This document shows positions 8,719 to 17,908 of a DNA stretch of 64,000 nucleotides, one piece after another. The position numbers were made by a program, and so were the translations under genes. Below the pieces are notes generated by a model. That model did no database searches and was not told the DNA's origin. It worked only from the letters and a program-made list of their open reading frames with translations. The DNA lies in the NCBI GenBank assembly GCA_904387375.1, contig CAJFLE010000008.1, positions 124,001 through 188,000 of the forward strand. Direction: 5' to 3'. The stretch comes from Candidatus Protoclostridium gallicola. GTDB taxonomy: Bacteria; Bacillota; Clostridia; Christensenellales; Pumilibacteraceae. Position 1 is the first letter of the stretch. Each line of letters opens with the position of its first letter.

Positions 8719-10020
8719 CTATCGCTCTATCGGCAGCAGTATCGTAAGAAAGAAAAGGTTGTCTTTCTGATCCACGTTCATATAGCCGTGGTATTTATCC
8801 ACGATGTAACGCATGCTTTTGAGCCCGAAGCCGTGACCGAGCTTGTCGTCCTTGGTCGTCACGATTTCGCTGCCCACTATTTTCAACGGCTCCTCGCAGT
8901 AGTTTTCTATGTATATGCGCAGCATGTTGCCCACATCGGACACGCGCATGGATATCTGGCGCTTTTCCTTGTCAGGATATTTGACGACGCACTCTATCGC
9001 GTTATCGATCGCATTGCCTACCAGAGAGAATATTTCGGTCGGTTCCATGAAATCCAGCGCCTTCGCGTCGGCAAGGAACACGAATTCTATGTCCTTCTGC
9101 TCGCAGTATATACACTTGTTCGCCAGCGTCGTGTCGAGCGCGGCGTTGCCCGTCTTGGGCATGCGCTCGTATATCATGACGTCACGTTCCAGCTTCTGTA
9201 TATACTTTTCCCGTTCCTCGCTGTTGATCGGGTCGCGCAGATACTGTATCTGATGCTTTAAGTCGTGGCACTTATAGTTGATGCTGTTGATGTTCTCCGC
9301 CACCATTTCGTACGTATCCTGCTCGCGGCGCAACAGCTCCTGCAATATGCGCTTGTCCTCCGCGAGCGTGTCCGTATTGTTTACGGAATAAAGCACGATA
9401 AACAGCAGGATACTGGCGATCGCGGAATACAGATTAATCGTGATATTTATGACGGCGAAATCTATATCGTTGATCTCGATAAGGTTGTTTATGACCTCAC
9501 GCACTATATAAACGATGATAAACGTTATTCCGCCCATTATGATCATCTTCCATGACTTCATGCCGGGTATAGGGTTGTCCTTCCGGAACACGAACAGAAA
9601 AAACGCGCCGACGTACGATACGGTGTAGCAGATGAAACTGAGCGCCATCCACATTGCGCTGCCGGCATCGACTGCAAACGCCTCGCGCAGCATCCACGTC
9701 ACGCACTCAGTCGTATGCTGCAGCAGAAACGCGCTTATGACGATAAACGCGACGCGCTTTAATTCGGTATCCAGCATGAAAACCAGCACGAGCACGGCCA
9801 CGGGGATGAGCACGAACGCCGGCACGAAGAAGAATCCCGCGAGCAGGACGTCGGGCACGAACCAGCCCGTGACGAGAAACACCGCCGCGCCCGCAGCAAA
9901 GCGCGGCCAGAAATGCGGACGCTTTTTGGTCTTGAATGAGAATAACCAGCCGGCGGCAAAAAGCTGCAGCGCGTAAGGAAACTGCGACGGTATTATGAAA
10001 TTCAGAAAGTCGAGAAACAT
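8719..10020 (-). CDS. Sensor histidine kinase, GHKL (AgrC-like) family
   Basis: 433 aa membrane kinase. About the first 215 residues form six or so hydrophobic segments. A coiled linker follows, then the family motifs: H-box KCHDLKHQ near residue 253, N-box NAIDNAIE near 340 and G-box GHGFGLKS near 395. These are the hallmarks of GHKL kinases that pair with LytTR regulators and often sense peptides or cell-surface signals. It starts ten bases after the regulator stop codon with GAGGAGG in front, so the two are co-transcribed, regulator first. No agrB- or agrD-like gene is nearby, so the signal is unknown. The two GH3 genes downstream carry LytTR-like operators, suggesting this pair controls them. 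Confidence 0.88.
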   Translation of the reverse strand: MFLDFLNFIIPSQFPYALQLFAAGWLFSFKTKKRPHFWPRFAAGAAVFLVTGWFVPDVLLAGFFFVPAFVLIPVAVLVLVFMLDTELKRVAFIVISAFLLQHTTECVTWMLREAFAVDAGSAMWMALSFICYTVSYVGAFFLFVFRKDNPIPGMKSWKMIIMGGITFIIVYIVREVINNLIEINDIDFAVINITINLYSAIASILLFIVLYSVNNTDTLAEDKRILQELLRREQDTYEMVAENINSINYKCHDLKHQIQYLRDPINSEEREKYIQKLERDVMIYERMPKTGNAALDTTLANKCIYCEQKDIEFVFLADAKALDFMEPTEIFSLVGNAIDNAIECVVKYPDKEKRQISMRVSDVGNMLRIYIENYCEEPLKIVGSEIVTTKDDKLGHGFGLKSMRYIVDKYHGYMNVDQKDNLFFLTILLPIER

Positions 10021-10030
10021 CGCAGCCTCC

Positions 10031-10744
10031 TCAATACACGAACTTGCGGTAACTCGTGAACCTGCGCATGAATTCCTTTTTACGGTTGCGCGAGATCGGA
10101 ATCTTGTTTTCGCCTATCATCAGGTAATCGTTGCCCAGCATCGTCACGTATGCGGGATTGATGAGAAAGGAAACGTCGCAGCGCAGGAACCCGAACTCAC
10201 TGAGTATCTGTTCCGCTTTCGTCATGCTTATTAGTTTTTTGAAGTCCCCTTTCGTGGCGTGAAAATAAACGTAATGATTGACGCTTTCGGCGTACAGTAT
10301 CTCGTTAGCCGTGACATACTGCGTCAGGCCGTCTTCACCCACGAGTTTAAACACGGCCTGTCTGTTCTTGCGGCTGTAATTGATGGCCTTTTCCAGCTTC
10401 ATGCTGAATTTCAGATACTGAATGGGTTTGACGAGAAAGTCCATGGCATCCACGGAGTAGCCTTCGATGGCGTATTGAACCATGATACTCACGAATATGA
10501 GCGGCACGACCGAATCCAGTTTGCGAAGCTCCTTAGCCGTTTCCATGCCGTTGATATGCGGCATGTCTATATCCATGAACACGCAGTCGTACTCGCCCAC
10601 ATTGTATTCGTCGATAAAGGTCAGTCCCTCCGTGAACCATCTGGTTTCGATCTTTTCGTTCTTCTCGCGCTCGTATCTTCCGATCAGCTCTTTGAGCCGC
10701 TGGAACGACTCTTTTTCGTCTTCGACTATCGCTATTTTTACCAT
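10031..10744 (-). CDS. LytTR-family response regulator
   Basis: 237 aa. The start is set at ATG 10744 rather than the ORF-track 10834 because AAAGGAGGGG lies just upstream and the receiver domain begins at once (MVKIAIVEDE). The presumed phospho-acceptor Asp is in CVFMDIDMPHINGM near residue 57. Residues from about 140 form the LytTR DNA-binding domain (ILYAESVNHYVYF, FLRCDVSFLINPAYV, PISRNRKKEFMRRF). It would bind direct repeats near promoters when activated by the kinase encoded next to it. The promoters at 5.1 and 8.6 kb carry repeats of the right type. No clear copy of that repeat is seen before this gene, so autoregulation is not supported. Confidence 0.88.
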   Translation of the reverse strand: MVKIAIVEDEKESFQRLKELIGRYEREKNEKIETRWFTEGLTFIDEYNVGEYDCVFMDIDMPHINGMETAKELRKLDSVVPLIFVSIMVQYAIEGYSVDAMDFLVKPIQYLKFSMKLEKAINYSRKNRQAVFKLVGEDGLTQYVTANEILYAESVNHYVYFHATKGDFKKLISMTKAEQILSEFGFLRCDVSFLINPAYVTMLGNDYLMIGENKIPISRNRKKEFMRRFTSYRKFVY

Positions 10745-10932
10745 AATTCTCCCCTCCTTTCCGCAGGCTCCCGGGTAATCGCGGCGTGCGGTTCCGTAAA
10801 AGTATAGGTTTACGGAGACATAAAAACTTGCCAAAATCGCGCAAACTATGATAGACTTTTATCCGGATAAAAAGTTTTCCGGCCGCGGAATATCGGTTTC
10901 TGCTATTATATATAGAAAAGGAGACTTTTTCG
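10745..10932. promoter_or_regulatory. Divergent promoter region of regulator and serine recombinase
   Basis: This 188-bp gap serves two divergent genes. Toward the recombinase there is an extended -10 TGCTATTAT (hexamer 10904-10909) and AAAAGGAG before its ATG. Toward the regulator there is a possible -10 TATACT (10801-10806) without a good -35. The near-palindrome at 10855-10875 lies between them and could act on both. Confidence 0.5.
10855..10875. repeat. Near-perfect 21-bp palindrome upstream of the serine recombinase
   Basis: The arms actttt and aaaaagt surround atccggat, giving a dyad of about 20 bp centred on tccgga. It lies 58 bp before the recombinase start. It could be an operator or a crossover-type site for the recombinase. 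Only one copy was seen in the window. Confidence 0.4.
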
Positions 10933-11538
10933 ATGACATACGCCTACGCGCGCGTTTCGGCGCGTGACCAGAACCTTTCCCGACAGATCGAGGCATTTTC
11001 CGCGCTCGGTATCGACAGCAGATATATATTCTGCGACAAAAAAAGCGGCAAGGATTTCGACCGCAGCAACTATATGCGCATGATCAGAAGACTCAGATGC
11101 GGAGATCTGCTCGTTATCAAATCGATAGACCGGCTGGGCCGCAACTATACCATGATCATAGAAGAGTGGAGCCGCATAACGAAAAAAATACGCGCGAATA
11201 TCCTCGTGCTCGATATGCCCCTGCTGGACACGCGCACCGGCGCCGATACGCTCGTCGGCAAGTTCATTTCAGACATAGTGCTGCAAATCCTGTCCTTCGT
11301 CGCCGAAAACGAACGCGAAAATATACGCGCCCGGCAGGCGGAAGGCATAGCCGCGGCAAAGAAAAAAGGCGTCCGTTTCGGACGCCCCAGAAAAGTCTAC
11401 ACTTCCGAGTTCATCGACATCGTCAAAAATTATAAAGCCGGAAACATCTCTCTTTCGCAGGCGCTTTCCGCGTCGCGTATGACGCCCGGAAACTTCTATC
11501 ACCACTGCAAAATCGTGAGCGAAAATTATCTGAAATAA
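10933..11538 (+). CDS. Serine recombinase of the resolvase/invertase family
   Basis: 201 aa, the usual length of small resolvases and DNA invertases. The N-terminal catalytic domain has YARVSARDQ with the nucleophile Ser near residue 9, the RLGRN motif near residue 70 and the long helix around VAENERENIRARQAEGIAAAKKKG. A short C-terminal helix-turn-helix region follows (GNISLSQALSASRMTPGNFYHH). All core residues are present, so the protein is probably active. It stands alone on the plus strand between module A and the glycan operon and ends at a good terminator. Its target may be the palindrome upstream or a site outside the window. The inverted repeats at 31.5 kb have a 7-bp spacer, which fits the tyrosine recombinase there better than a serine enzyme with 2-bp crossovers. 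Confidence 0.9.
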   Translation: MTYAYARVSARDQNLSRQIEAFSALGIDSRYIFCDKKSGKDFDRSNYMRMIRRLRCGDLLVIKSIDRLGRNYTMIIEEWSRITKKIRANILVLDMPLLDTRTGADTLVGKFISDIVLQILSFVAENERENIRARQAEGIAAAKKKGVRFGRPRKVYTSEFIDIVKNYKAGNISLSQALSASRMTPGNFYHHCKIVSENYLK

Positions 11539-11706
11539 ATATGTATATTACAAGTTCAATTAATTTCAATTGTCAGCTATTACTACAATTAATTTTTTCA
11601 TATTCTTTACCTCCACATACATTAAACCGCTCTCATCTGCTTAATGGGAGAAACTCTTACACGATCTGAGTCCTTTTGTCATCCTCATCGGCTTTAGCCT
11701 TCACTG

Positions 11707-11729
11707 AACCCCGCGACTATCGCGGGGTT
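11707..11729 (+). terminator. Terminator after the serine recombinase
   Basis: A perfect 10-bp stem (aaccccgcga with tcgcggggtt), a 3-nt loop and a short T-run on the plus strand. It lies about 170 bp after the recombinase stop. Confidence 0.7.
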
Positions 11730-11743
11730 TTCCGTTTACAATA

Positions 11744-11772
11744 AATGAACCCGGGTAAATACCGGGCTCATT
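11744..11772 (-). terminator. Probable terminator of the glycan operon
   Basis: On the minus strand aatgagcccgg pairs with ccgggttcatt (one G-U pair) across a 7-nt loop, about 75 bp after the rfbC stop. The following tract (TATTGTAA) is only mildly T-rich. The G-U pair forms only in the minus-strand RNA, which supports this direction. Confidence 0.55.
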
Positions 11773-11847
11773 GCCGATTGATTAAATTACCGCGTAAAAC
11801 TCTTGCTGCGCCGTATTAATAAGCGTGCTATCCGTTGTCGTACGCAG

Positions 11848-12456
11848 TTACTGCAATAGGTTTCCGATTAACGTTCCCCACCCTTTATCCTTTTCGCTGA
11901 GATTAAGCGGGGTTCCGTCTGACAGAGCATATCCGGAAGGATCCGCGCTGCCGGTATATTCGCCCGTCACTTCCGGCCAGCAAATTCCTATTTCCGGATC
12001 ATTCCATGCTATCCCGCCTTCGTCTCCCGGATGATAGAAATCCGTTACTTTGTAACAAAACTCCGCAGTGTCGCTCAGCACCAAAAACCCGTGCGCAAAG
12101 CCTTCCGAAATATAAAACTGCTTCTTGTTCTCTTCGCTCAGCTCTATTCCGTACCACTTGCCGTATGTCGCGCTTCCCTTACGCATATCCACTGCCACGT
12201 CGTACACGCGGCCTTTGATCACACGGACAAGCTTTCCCTGCGGATGATTTATCTGGTAATGCAGCCCCCGCAATACGCCTTTGATGCTCATTGACTGGTT
12301 ATCCTGCACAAATTCCATATTCAGCCCCGCTTCTTCCATATCGCGTCTGTTATACGTTTCCATGAAATATCCGCGCGCGTCGCCGTGTACTGCCGGGGTT
12401 ATTACATACAGCCCTTCTATTCCGCCTGCGTTCTTTTCTACTTTTATCTGTCCCAT
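11848..12456 (-). CDS. rfbC: dTDP-4-dehydrorhamnose 3,5-epimerase
   Basis: 202 aa cupin enzyme that epimerises C3 and C5 of dTDP-4-keto-6-deoxyglucose, the third step of dTDP-L-rhamnose synthesis. Visible family motifs are HGDARGYFMETY at the N-terminus, LRGLHYQ with the active-site His, KGRVYDVAVDMRKGS and ISEGFAHGFLVL. Length matches the family. It is the last gene of the operon; its ATG lies one base after the rfbD stop, so translation is coupled. The order rfbA-rfbB-rfbD-rfbC supplies the rhamnose donor for the glycan made by the upstream genes, and the GT2 enzyme at 17.9 kb has rhamnosyltransferase-like features. Confidence 0.95.
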   Translation of the reverse strand: MGQIKVEKNAGGIEGLYVITPAVHGDARGYFMETYNRRDMEEAGLNMEFVQDNQSMSIKGVLRGLHYQINHPQGKLVRVIKGRVYDVAVDMRKGSATYGKWYGIELSEENKKQFYISEGFAHGFLVLSDTAEFCYKVTDFYHPGDEGGIAWNDPEIGICWPEVTGEYTGSADPSGYALSDGTPLNLSEKDKGWGTLIGNLLQ

Positions 12457-12457
12457 T

Positions 12458-13318
12458 TCAGTATCCGAGCTCCTTCATATACCTGTCAAGCGCGTCTCTC
12501 CAGTCCGGCAACGGTGTAAAACCGTTCTTTACCAGCTTGCTCTTATCCAGCCGGCTGTTAAACGGACGTCTGGCTTTCGAAAGTCCGTACTCAGCGGTAG
12601 TAACCGGCACTACCTTTGTCGCATATCCCGCGCGGCGGAATATTTCACACGCAAAATCGTACCAGCTTATATATCCGCCCTCGTTCGTTGCATGGTAATA
12701 TCCGTATTTTTCGCTCTCCGCCATATCCGTCAGCAACCGTGCAAGATCGTACGTGTATGTCGGCGTTCCTATCTGATCGTTTACCACGCGCACCGTATCG
12801 TACTTTTGCCCGAGGCTTAACATTGTCTTTATGAAATTCTTGCCGTTCACGCCGAACACCCACGCTATACGCACGATAAAATACTTTTTCAGCGTGTCGG
12901 CTACGGCGAGTTCGCCATCGAGCTTGGTCTGACCATATACGTTCAGCGGGCTGTACGCCTTGCAATCCGGCTCCCACGGTTTATCCCCCTGGCCGTCGAA
13001 GACATAGTCGGTGGATATATATATCATTTTACAGTCCAGCTTTTTGCAGACGTCGGCGATGTTCCGCGTACCGTCCGCATTCACGGCACGCACTTTCGCT
13101 ATGTTTTCTTCCTCTTCGGCCGCATCCACCGCAGTCCATGCCGCGCAATGTACAACGACGTCCGGCGAGGCCTCCGTAATAACACTGTCTACTGCCGCCG
13201 CATCGGTTATGTCCATATCCTCTATATCCACGCCGATGACTTCATAACCGCGCTTTCTGCATTCGTTCGACACGTCGTGACCGAGCTGACCTTTTACTCC
13301 CGTAACGAATATCCTCAT
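12458..13318 (-). CDS. rfbD: dTDP-4-dehydrorhamnose reductase
   Basis: 286 aa NAD(P)H-dependent short-chain reductase making dTDP-L-rhamnose, the last step of the pathway. The Rossmann motif is GVKGQLGHDV and the catalytic Tyr/Lys pair is in YGQTKLDGE; ISTDYVFDG and RRPFNSRLD are also typical. I place the start at ATG 13318 (MRIFVTG), not the ORF-track 13345. The Rossmann fold starts directly there, and the longer form would overlap rfbB. The codon lies one base after the rfbB stop. The C-terminal end (GFTPLPDWRDALDRYM) matches the family. Confidence 0.94.
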   Translation of the reverse strand: MRIFVTGVKGQLGHDVSNECRKRGYEVIGVDIEDMDITDAAAVDSVITEASPDVVVHCAAWTAVDAAEEEENIAKVRAVNADGTRNIADVCKKLDCKMIYISTDYVFDGQGDKPWEPDCKAYSPLNVYGQTKLDGELAVADTLKKYFIVRIAWVFGVNGKNFIKTMLSLGQKYDTVRVVNDQIGTPTYTYDLARLLTDMAESEKYGYYHATNEGGYISWYDFACEIFRRAGYATKVVPVTTAEYGLSKARRPFNSRLDKSKLVKNGFTPLPDWRDALDRYMKELGY

Positions 13319-13319
13319 T

Positions 13320-14339
13320 TTATCTGTTCCCGTACATTTTTTCATAATACTTCTCGTACTCGCCGCTTATGATGTTTTCCCACCACTCGCGGTGTTCCAG
13401 ATACCAGCGTATCGTTTTCTTTATGCCGTCCTCGAACGGCGTTTCCGGCAGCCAGCCCAGTTCGTTATGTATCTTTGTCGGATCGATCGCATAACGCATG
13501 TCGTGACCTTTGCGGTCCGTTACATACGTGATCAAGCTCTCGGGCTTACCCAGCTCGCGGCAGATGATCCGCACTATATCTATATTCCGCTTTTCGTTAT
13601 GTCCTCCGACATTGTATACCTCGCCTTCCCGACCTTTATGAATTATGAGATCGATCGCCTTACAATGATCTTCGACATACAGCCAGTCGCGCACGTTCTC
13701 CCCGCGACCGTATACCGGCAACGGCTTGTCGTGCAGTGCATTGACTAACATCAGCGGGATAAGCTTCTCCGGGAAATGATACGGTCCGTAATTGTTGGAA
13801 CAGCGGCTGATCGTCACCGGCAACCCGTATGTGCGATGATACGCCAGTACCAGCAGATCCGCCGCGGCTTTCGAACTGCTGTACGGACTGCTCGTATGCA
13901 GCGGCGTTTCCTCCGTGAAAAACATATCCGGACGATCCAGCGGCAGGTCGCCGTATACCTCGTCCGTCGATACCTGATGATAGCGTTTTATCCCGTATTT
14001 CCGGCATGCATCCATAAGTACCGCTGTGCCGATGATGTTTGTCTGCAAAAATATGCCCGGATCCTCTATACTGCGGTCGACATGGCTCTCTGCGGCAAAG
14101 TTCACCACTATGTCCGGCTTTTCCTCCTCGAAGAGTCCGTACACCGCCTCACGATCGCAGATGTCCGCTTTCACGAAACGGAAATTCGGCTTGTCCATGA
14201 CTTCCGCAAGCGTGGACAAGTTCCCCGCGTACGTCAGTTTATCCAGACATATTATTCTGTACTCGGGATATGTTCTCAGCATATGGAAGACAAAATTACT
14301 TCCGATGAATCCCGCTCCGCCCGTTATGATGATTGTCAT
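13320..14339 (-). CDS. rfbB: dTDP-glucose 4,6-dehydratase
   Basis: 339 aa extended short-chain dehydratase that turns dTDP-glucose into dTDP-4-keto-6-deoxyglucose using bound NAD+. Motifs: GGAGFIGSNF near the N-terminus, the STDEVYG active-site region, the catalytic YSSSKAAAD pair and NNYGPYHFPEKLIP. The ATG at 14339 has AAGGAG at good spacing, ten bases after the rfbA stop. Nothing is unusual in length or residues. Confidence 0.96.
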   Translation of the reverse strand: MTIIITGGAGFIGSNFVFHMLRTYPEYRIICLDKLTYAGNLSTLAEVMDKPNFRFVKADICDREAVYGLFEEEKPDIVVNFAAESHVDRSIEDPGIFLQTNIIGTAVLMDACRKYGIKRYHQVSTDEVYGDLPLDRPDMFFTEETPLHTSSPYSSSKAAADLLVLAYHRTYGLPVTISRCSNNYGPYHFPEKLIPLMLVNALHDKPLPVYGRGENVRDWLYVEDHCKAIDLIIHKGREGEVYNVGGHNEKRNIDIVRIICRELGKPESLITYVTDRKGHDMRYAIDPTKIHNELGWLPETPFEDGIKKTIRWYLEHREWWENIISGEYEKYYEKMYGNR

Positions 14340-14349
14340 TATGCGCTCC

Positions 14350-15246
14350 TTAATATAATCCGTCGAGGTACTTGCCGTCTATAATGGCTTTCAGATACTG
14401 CCCGTACTGGTTGTTCTTCATCGTCTCGCATATCTCCGTCAGACGCGCCTTATCTATCCAGCCGTTCAGATACGCAATCTCTTCCAGGCACGCGATTTTC
14501 CGATGCTGATGAGTTTCCATCGTACGCACGAAATTTGTCGCGTCGACAAGGCTCTCGTGCGTACCGGTATCCAGCCACGTGAAGCCCTGCCCCAATATCT
14601 CGACATGCAGTTCGCCGCCGGCAAGATAAATGCGGTTCAGATCGGTAATTTCATACTCGCCGCGCGCCGACGGTTTCAGCCCTTTGGCATACTCCACGAC
14701 GCGGTTGTCGTAAAAATACAGTCCAGTCACGCAATAGTTGCTTTTCGGCTTTTTCGGTTTCTCTTTGATAGATACCGCTTTCCCGCTGCCGTCGAACTCC
14801 ACAATACCGAACCTCTCCGGATCGTCCACATAGTATCCGAATATAGTCGCGCCTCTGCCGCTCTCCGCATTATGTACCGCTGCCTTCAATCGCTTATTCA
14901 GTCCATGCCCCGCAAAAATATTGTCCCCGAGCACCATAGCTACGCTGTCGTTCCCGATAAACTTCTCGCCGATCACGAACGCCTGCGCCAGTCCGTCCGG
15001 CGACGGCTGAACGGCATACCTCAGACGTATTCCCAGTCTCCAGCCGTCGGACAGCAGCGCCTCGAAACGCGGCGTATCTTCCGGCGTGGATATAATGAGT
15101 ATATCTCTTATCCCGGCATTCATCAGCACGGACAGCGGATAATATATCATGGGTTTGTCGTATACGGGCAACAACTGCTTACTCGTCACCCGCGTCAGCG
15201 GATACAGCCGAGTACCCGAACCTCCCGCCAATATTATTCCTTTCAT
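14350..15246 (-). CDS. rfbA: Glucose-1-phosphate thymidylyltransferase
   Basis: 298 aa nucleotidyltransferase that forms dTDP-glucose from dTTP and glucose-1-phosphate, the entry step of the rhamnose pathway. The nucleotide-binding signature [13 protein letters not shown] is at the N-terminus, followed by [13 protein letters not shown] and [14 protein letters not shown]. The length fits the short RmlA type. AAGGAG precedes ATG 15246, and the gene lies 11 bp after the flippase stop. Confidence 0.96.
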   Translation of the reverse strand: MKGIILAGGSGTRLYPLTRVTSKQLLPVYDKPMIYYPLSVLMNAGIRDILIISTPEDTPRFEALLSDGWRLGIRLRYAVQPSPDGLAQAFVIGEKFIGNDSVAMVLGDNIFAGHGLNKRLKAAVHNAESGRGATIFGYYVDDPERFGIVEFDGSGKAVSIKEKPKKPKSNYCVTGLYFYDNRVVEYAKGLKPSARGEYEITDLNRIYLAGGELHVEILGQGFTWLDTGTHESLVDATNFVRTMETHQHRKIACLEEIAYLNGWIDKARLTEICETMKNNQYGQYLKAIIDGKYLDGLY

Positions 15247-15257
15247 GAATGTTCTCC

Positions 15258-16670
15258 TTACGATCTTTTAAACCGGCGCAGAAGCCCGGACAATTGTCGA
15301 ATATTAAGCAACAGATACACGAGCAGCGCGCCGCCGTATACGGCACAGCCGATCCACAAATCCAACATGCTTGCACACAGAATAAATCCAGCAGTCATTG
15401 CCGCCTCGAGAATGAAAGGCAGAACCATGCGCACGCGTATCGTTTTCAGTACCACGATTTCCGAAGCGATCGACGACAGCATCAATGTGACGACGACGCC
15501 TATGAGTACGGTTTCCAAACTGTCGAAAACAAATGCGCCCAGACAGGAAACGACGGCAGACACCGCGAAAGACGCAACATTGATCACAAGCATTGCCCGC
15601 TCTTTGCGATACGCCTTCAGATAATTGTTAGTAAGCAGATTTATCTTTGACGAATATATGATAATCGGCAGCAGATAACCGAGATACACCAAACTTTCGG
15701 AGTATGCCGGCAGCCACATTGACAAAAGCCAGCATCCCGGAAAATACAAAATCATCGCAGACACAAGCAACGGGCTCATAACTCCGCGTATGTTTTTATA
15801 TACTCCGGGCAGCTTGTCCTGTTCCAATCTCTTCAGTGACGGAAACAGAACCACGCTCGCCGCACTCACAAAAGTCAGGAACACGTTTGATATACTGAAA
15901 GCAAAAGACACCTTGCCGAACACCAATGCGTCCCAATGCCATTGAACTATCATCTTCGCGCCGCCCACGATAAACATCGCAGACCAATTGGCAATCACGA
16001 GATTGATGCCCGCGGCAAGATTAGTCTTCATCTCCGACAGCGTCGGTTTTATTCCGAAACTTTTGCCGAAATACATACCGCGGTTGAAAAATGCAGTCAC
16101 CAGAATACCGATTATGTCGCCGGCAAGATCCGCGACGCAATACCATACGAAATCGTTGACGCCGCACGCAAGAAGAATCACAACGATAATCCCGTATGCC
16201 ACGCGTTGCAGAATTATAAGGATTGCATATCTGTTTATGCGATTGGTTATCTGAAAAGTATACGAGACGTATGTAACGACATTTTTCGTGAGGACACCGA
16301 TGGCCACGAGAATCACGGTGCTTCCTGCCACCCCGTCGAGCGCGACGACTGCCACCACCACGGCCGCGGCGGCAATTATGCTCATAAAAACAAGCATTAC
16401 ATGCAGCTGCGACCGGATACGCGCCTTATCCAGCTCCTCGTAATCATACTGCGAGTAGCGCAACACTATTCCGTCAAGCAGCCCGAAATGAAGTATACCG
16501 ACATAGCCGACATACATGACATAAGTCTGCCAGTAAGCATACTGGTATTCGTCAATAAATTTCGGCACGATAAGCGTCAGCAGAAAACTAACCGCCATAG
16601 AGATAAGCTGAACGGTGATCGATATGATGATATTAGACGCCAGTCTTTTTTTCGTTATCTGTTGTGCCAT
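15258..16670 (-). CDS. Wzx-like lipid-linked oligosaccharide flippase
   Basis: 470 aa polytopic membrane protein with about 12-14 hydrophobic segments, in the polysaccharide biosynthesis/MATE superfamily (Wzx). Such proteins move undecaprenyl-linked repeat units to the outer face of the membrane. The first segment ([19 protein letters not shown]) and the distribution of Arg/Lys in the loops fit that fold. With the Wzy-like gene next to it and a PglC-type initiating enzyme upstream, a Wzx/Wzy-dependent pathway is likely. It starts 19 bp after the Wzy-like gene. Codon use is closer to the GC-rich host than in the four genes transcribed just before it. Confidence 0.85.
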   Translation of the reverse strand: MAQQITKKRLASNIIISITVQLISMAVSFLLTLIVPKFIDEYQYAYWQTYVMYVGYVGILHFGLLDGIVLRYSQYDYEELDKARIRSQLHVMLVFMSIIAAAAVVVAVVALDGVAGSTVILVAIGVLTKNVVTYVSYTFQITNRINRYAILIILQRVAYGIIVVILLACGVNDFVWYCVADLAGDIIGILVTAFFNRGMYFGKSFGIKPTLSEMKTNLAAGINLVIANWSAMFIVGGAKMIVQWHWDALVFGKVSFAFSISNVFLTFVSAASVVLFPSLKRLEQDKLPGVYKNIRGVMSPLLVSAMILYFPGCWLLSMWLPAYSESLVYLGYLLPIIIYSSKINLLTNNYLKAYRKERAMLVINVASFAVSAVVSCLGAFVFDSLETVLIGVVVTLMLSSIASEIVVLKTIRVRMVLPFILEAAMTAGFILCASMLDLWIGCAVYGGALLVYLLLNIRQLSGLLRRFKRS

Positions 16671-16689
16671 ATTAAATAATATAAATGTT

Positions 16690-17907
16690 TCAAATTTTTA
16701 TAGTATTATTGGGCGATAATAAAGATATGACACTCCGACACTTATATTGTTTTATTCTATTCGCATTAAATGCTTCTATATATTCAAACACAAGCAATGT
16801 AATACCTGTGGATGAATATAAAAACGGATTTGTGTAAGCTATAATCAAATAACATAAATACGGTAATGTTTCCGTATATTTATGTCGCAAAATTAATCTA
16901 TATAAAGGGTAAATATACATATATAACATAGGAATAAAACATATTAATCCCACTTGCCGTAATAAATTCCAATATGACAATTCAATATTAGAAACTAACG
17001 CATTTCTCCCATAAGAATAAAATTCTGCACTATATCCGCTGCCAACTATCAATGAAAGAGGATCCTGATTCCATACTTCCAGTATACCCTGTAAATGTCC
17101 ACTTCTAACATCATCAGAACTGCTCTTCCGTACAAATATATCAATGATTAAATCAAAATTATTTAAGGCCATAAATAGAAAAACTAATAATAATATAAAT
17201 ACGGCTAAAATTTTTTTATATAGTCTTTTTTGGACAAAAATAAAATAAATAGATAATGCTATTAATAATATAAATATGTTTGCTCGCGTTCCACTTAATA
17301 CCAAAGCGATAATTGCCAATATTGATAGCCAATAATGTTTATCTCTTAGCGAATAAAAAAGTAAAATAAATAACAATGGTGATGTCTTAAGAAAAATCAT
17401 ATAATATATAGGCAAGTGACTCCCCTTTCCCACCATGGCGTTTTCTGTTTCTACAAGCCACAATAAAATTGGATTATCATTTAAATCAATAATTTGTATA
17501 ATATCTAATAATCCCATCAAGCAAACGAATACAGCCATTAATGATAAAATAAAGCAGAAATATTTTTTAAAACTTAATTTCCTTTTTTTTATGATTAAAT
17601 ATAACAATAGAATATATCCAGGATATCCCATTTTAATATTATTCAATACTACGCCTGTATTGACAATAGAACAAAAAATTGTTATGCATGTCAAAACAAA
17701 GCCACAATAAAAAATTAATTTTTCATCGGCCCCATTCAAGCTCAAAAAACAAGTTATATTAATTACATATAACAGTATTAATGAAATAATTTTCAAATTA
17801 AAATTATCATTGGGTAAAAAAACTACATTAAATAAATATATAAATAATAATAAATTATTAATTTTATTTATCATGCAATATTTACATGAAAAAATCATTT
17901 TAGTCAT
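16690..17907 (-). CDS. Wzy-like polysaccharide polymerase, AT-rich
   Basis: 405 aa membrane protein with about ten or eleven hydrophobic helices and a longer exposed loop in the middle (FVRKSSSDDVRSGHLQGI), a layout shared by O-antigen/capsule polymerases. Sequence conservation in that group is poor, so the call rests on topology and position between flippase and glycosyltransferases. The gene is strikingly AT-rich (many Ile, Asn, Lys and Phe codons, runs of aaataa) compared with the flanking rfb and glm genes, a sign of horizontal acquisition. ATG 17907 lies one base after the GT2 stop. Two in-frame ATGs further in (before IFSCKY and INKINN) are possible starts. Confidence 0.75.
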   Translation of the reverse strand: MTKMIFSCKYCMINKINNLLLFIYLFNVVFLPNDNFNLKIISLILLYVINITCFLSLNGADEKLIFYCGFVLTCITIFCSIVNTGVVLNNIKMGYPGYILLLYLIIKKRKLSFKKYFCFILSLMAVFVCLMGLLDIIQIIDLNDNPILLWLVETENAMVGKGSHLPIYYMIFLKTSPLLFILLFYSLRDKHYWLSILAIIALVLSGTRANIFILLIALSIYFIFVQKRLYKKILAVFILLLVFLFMALNNFDLIIDIFVRKSSSDDVRSGHLQGILEVWNQDPLSLIVGSGYSAEFYSYGRNALVSNIELSYWNLLRQVGLICFIPMLYMYIYPLYRLILRHKYTETLPYLCYLIIAYTNPFLYSSTGITLLVFEYIEAFNANRIKQYKCRSVISLLSPNNTIKI

Positions 17908-17908
17908 A

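Larger units (their letters stand above)
11539..11847. other. Intergenic region between convergent genes
   Basis: About 310 bp between the serine recombinase and rfbC, which converge. The first 160 bp are AT-rich without a convincing ORF or known RNA motif. The right half holds one terminator for each direction (listed separately). I see no other feature. Confidence 0.6.

Noticed and set aside
8719-10744. Agr-type quorum-sensing locus with agrB/agrD
   Set aside because: The kinases are AgrC-like, but no AgrB-type protease or short AgrD-like peptide gene was found near any of the three systems.
11539-11700. Small RNA or remnant element in the AT-rich gap
   Set aside because: No promoter-terminator pair, ORF, inverted repeats or known RNA motif could be supported.
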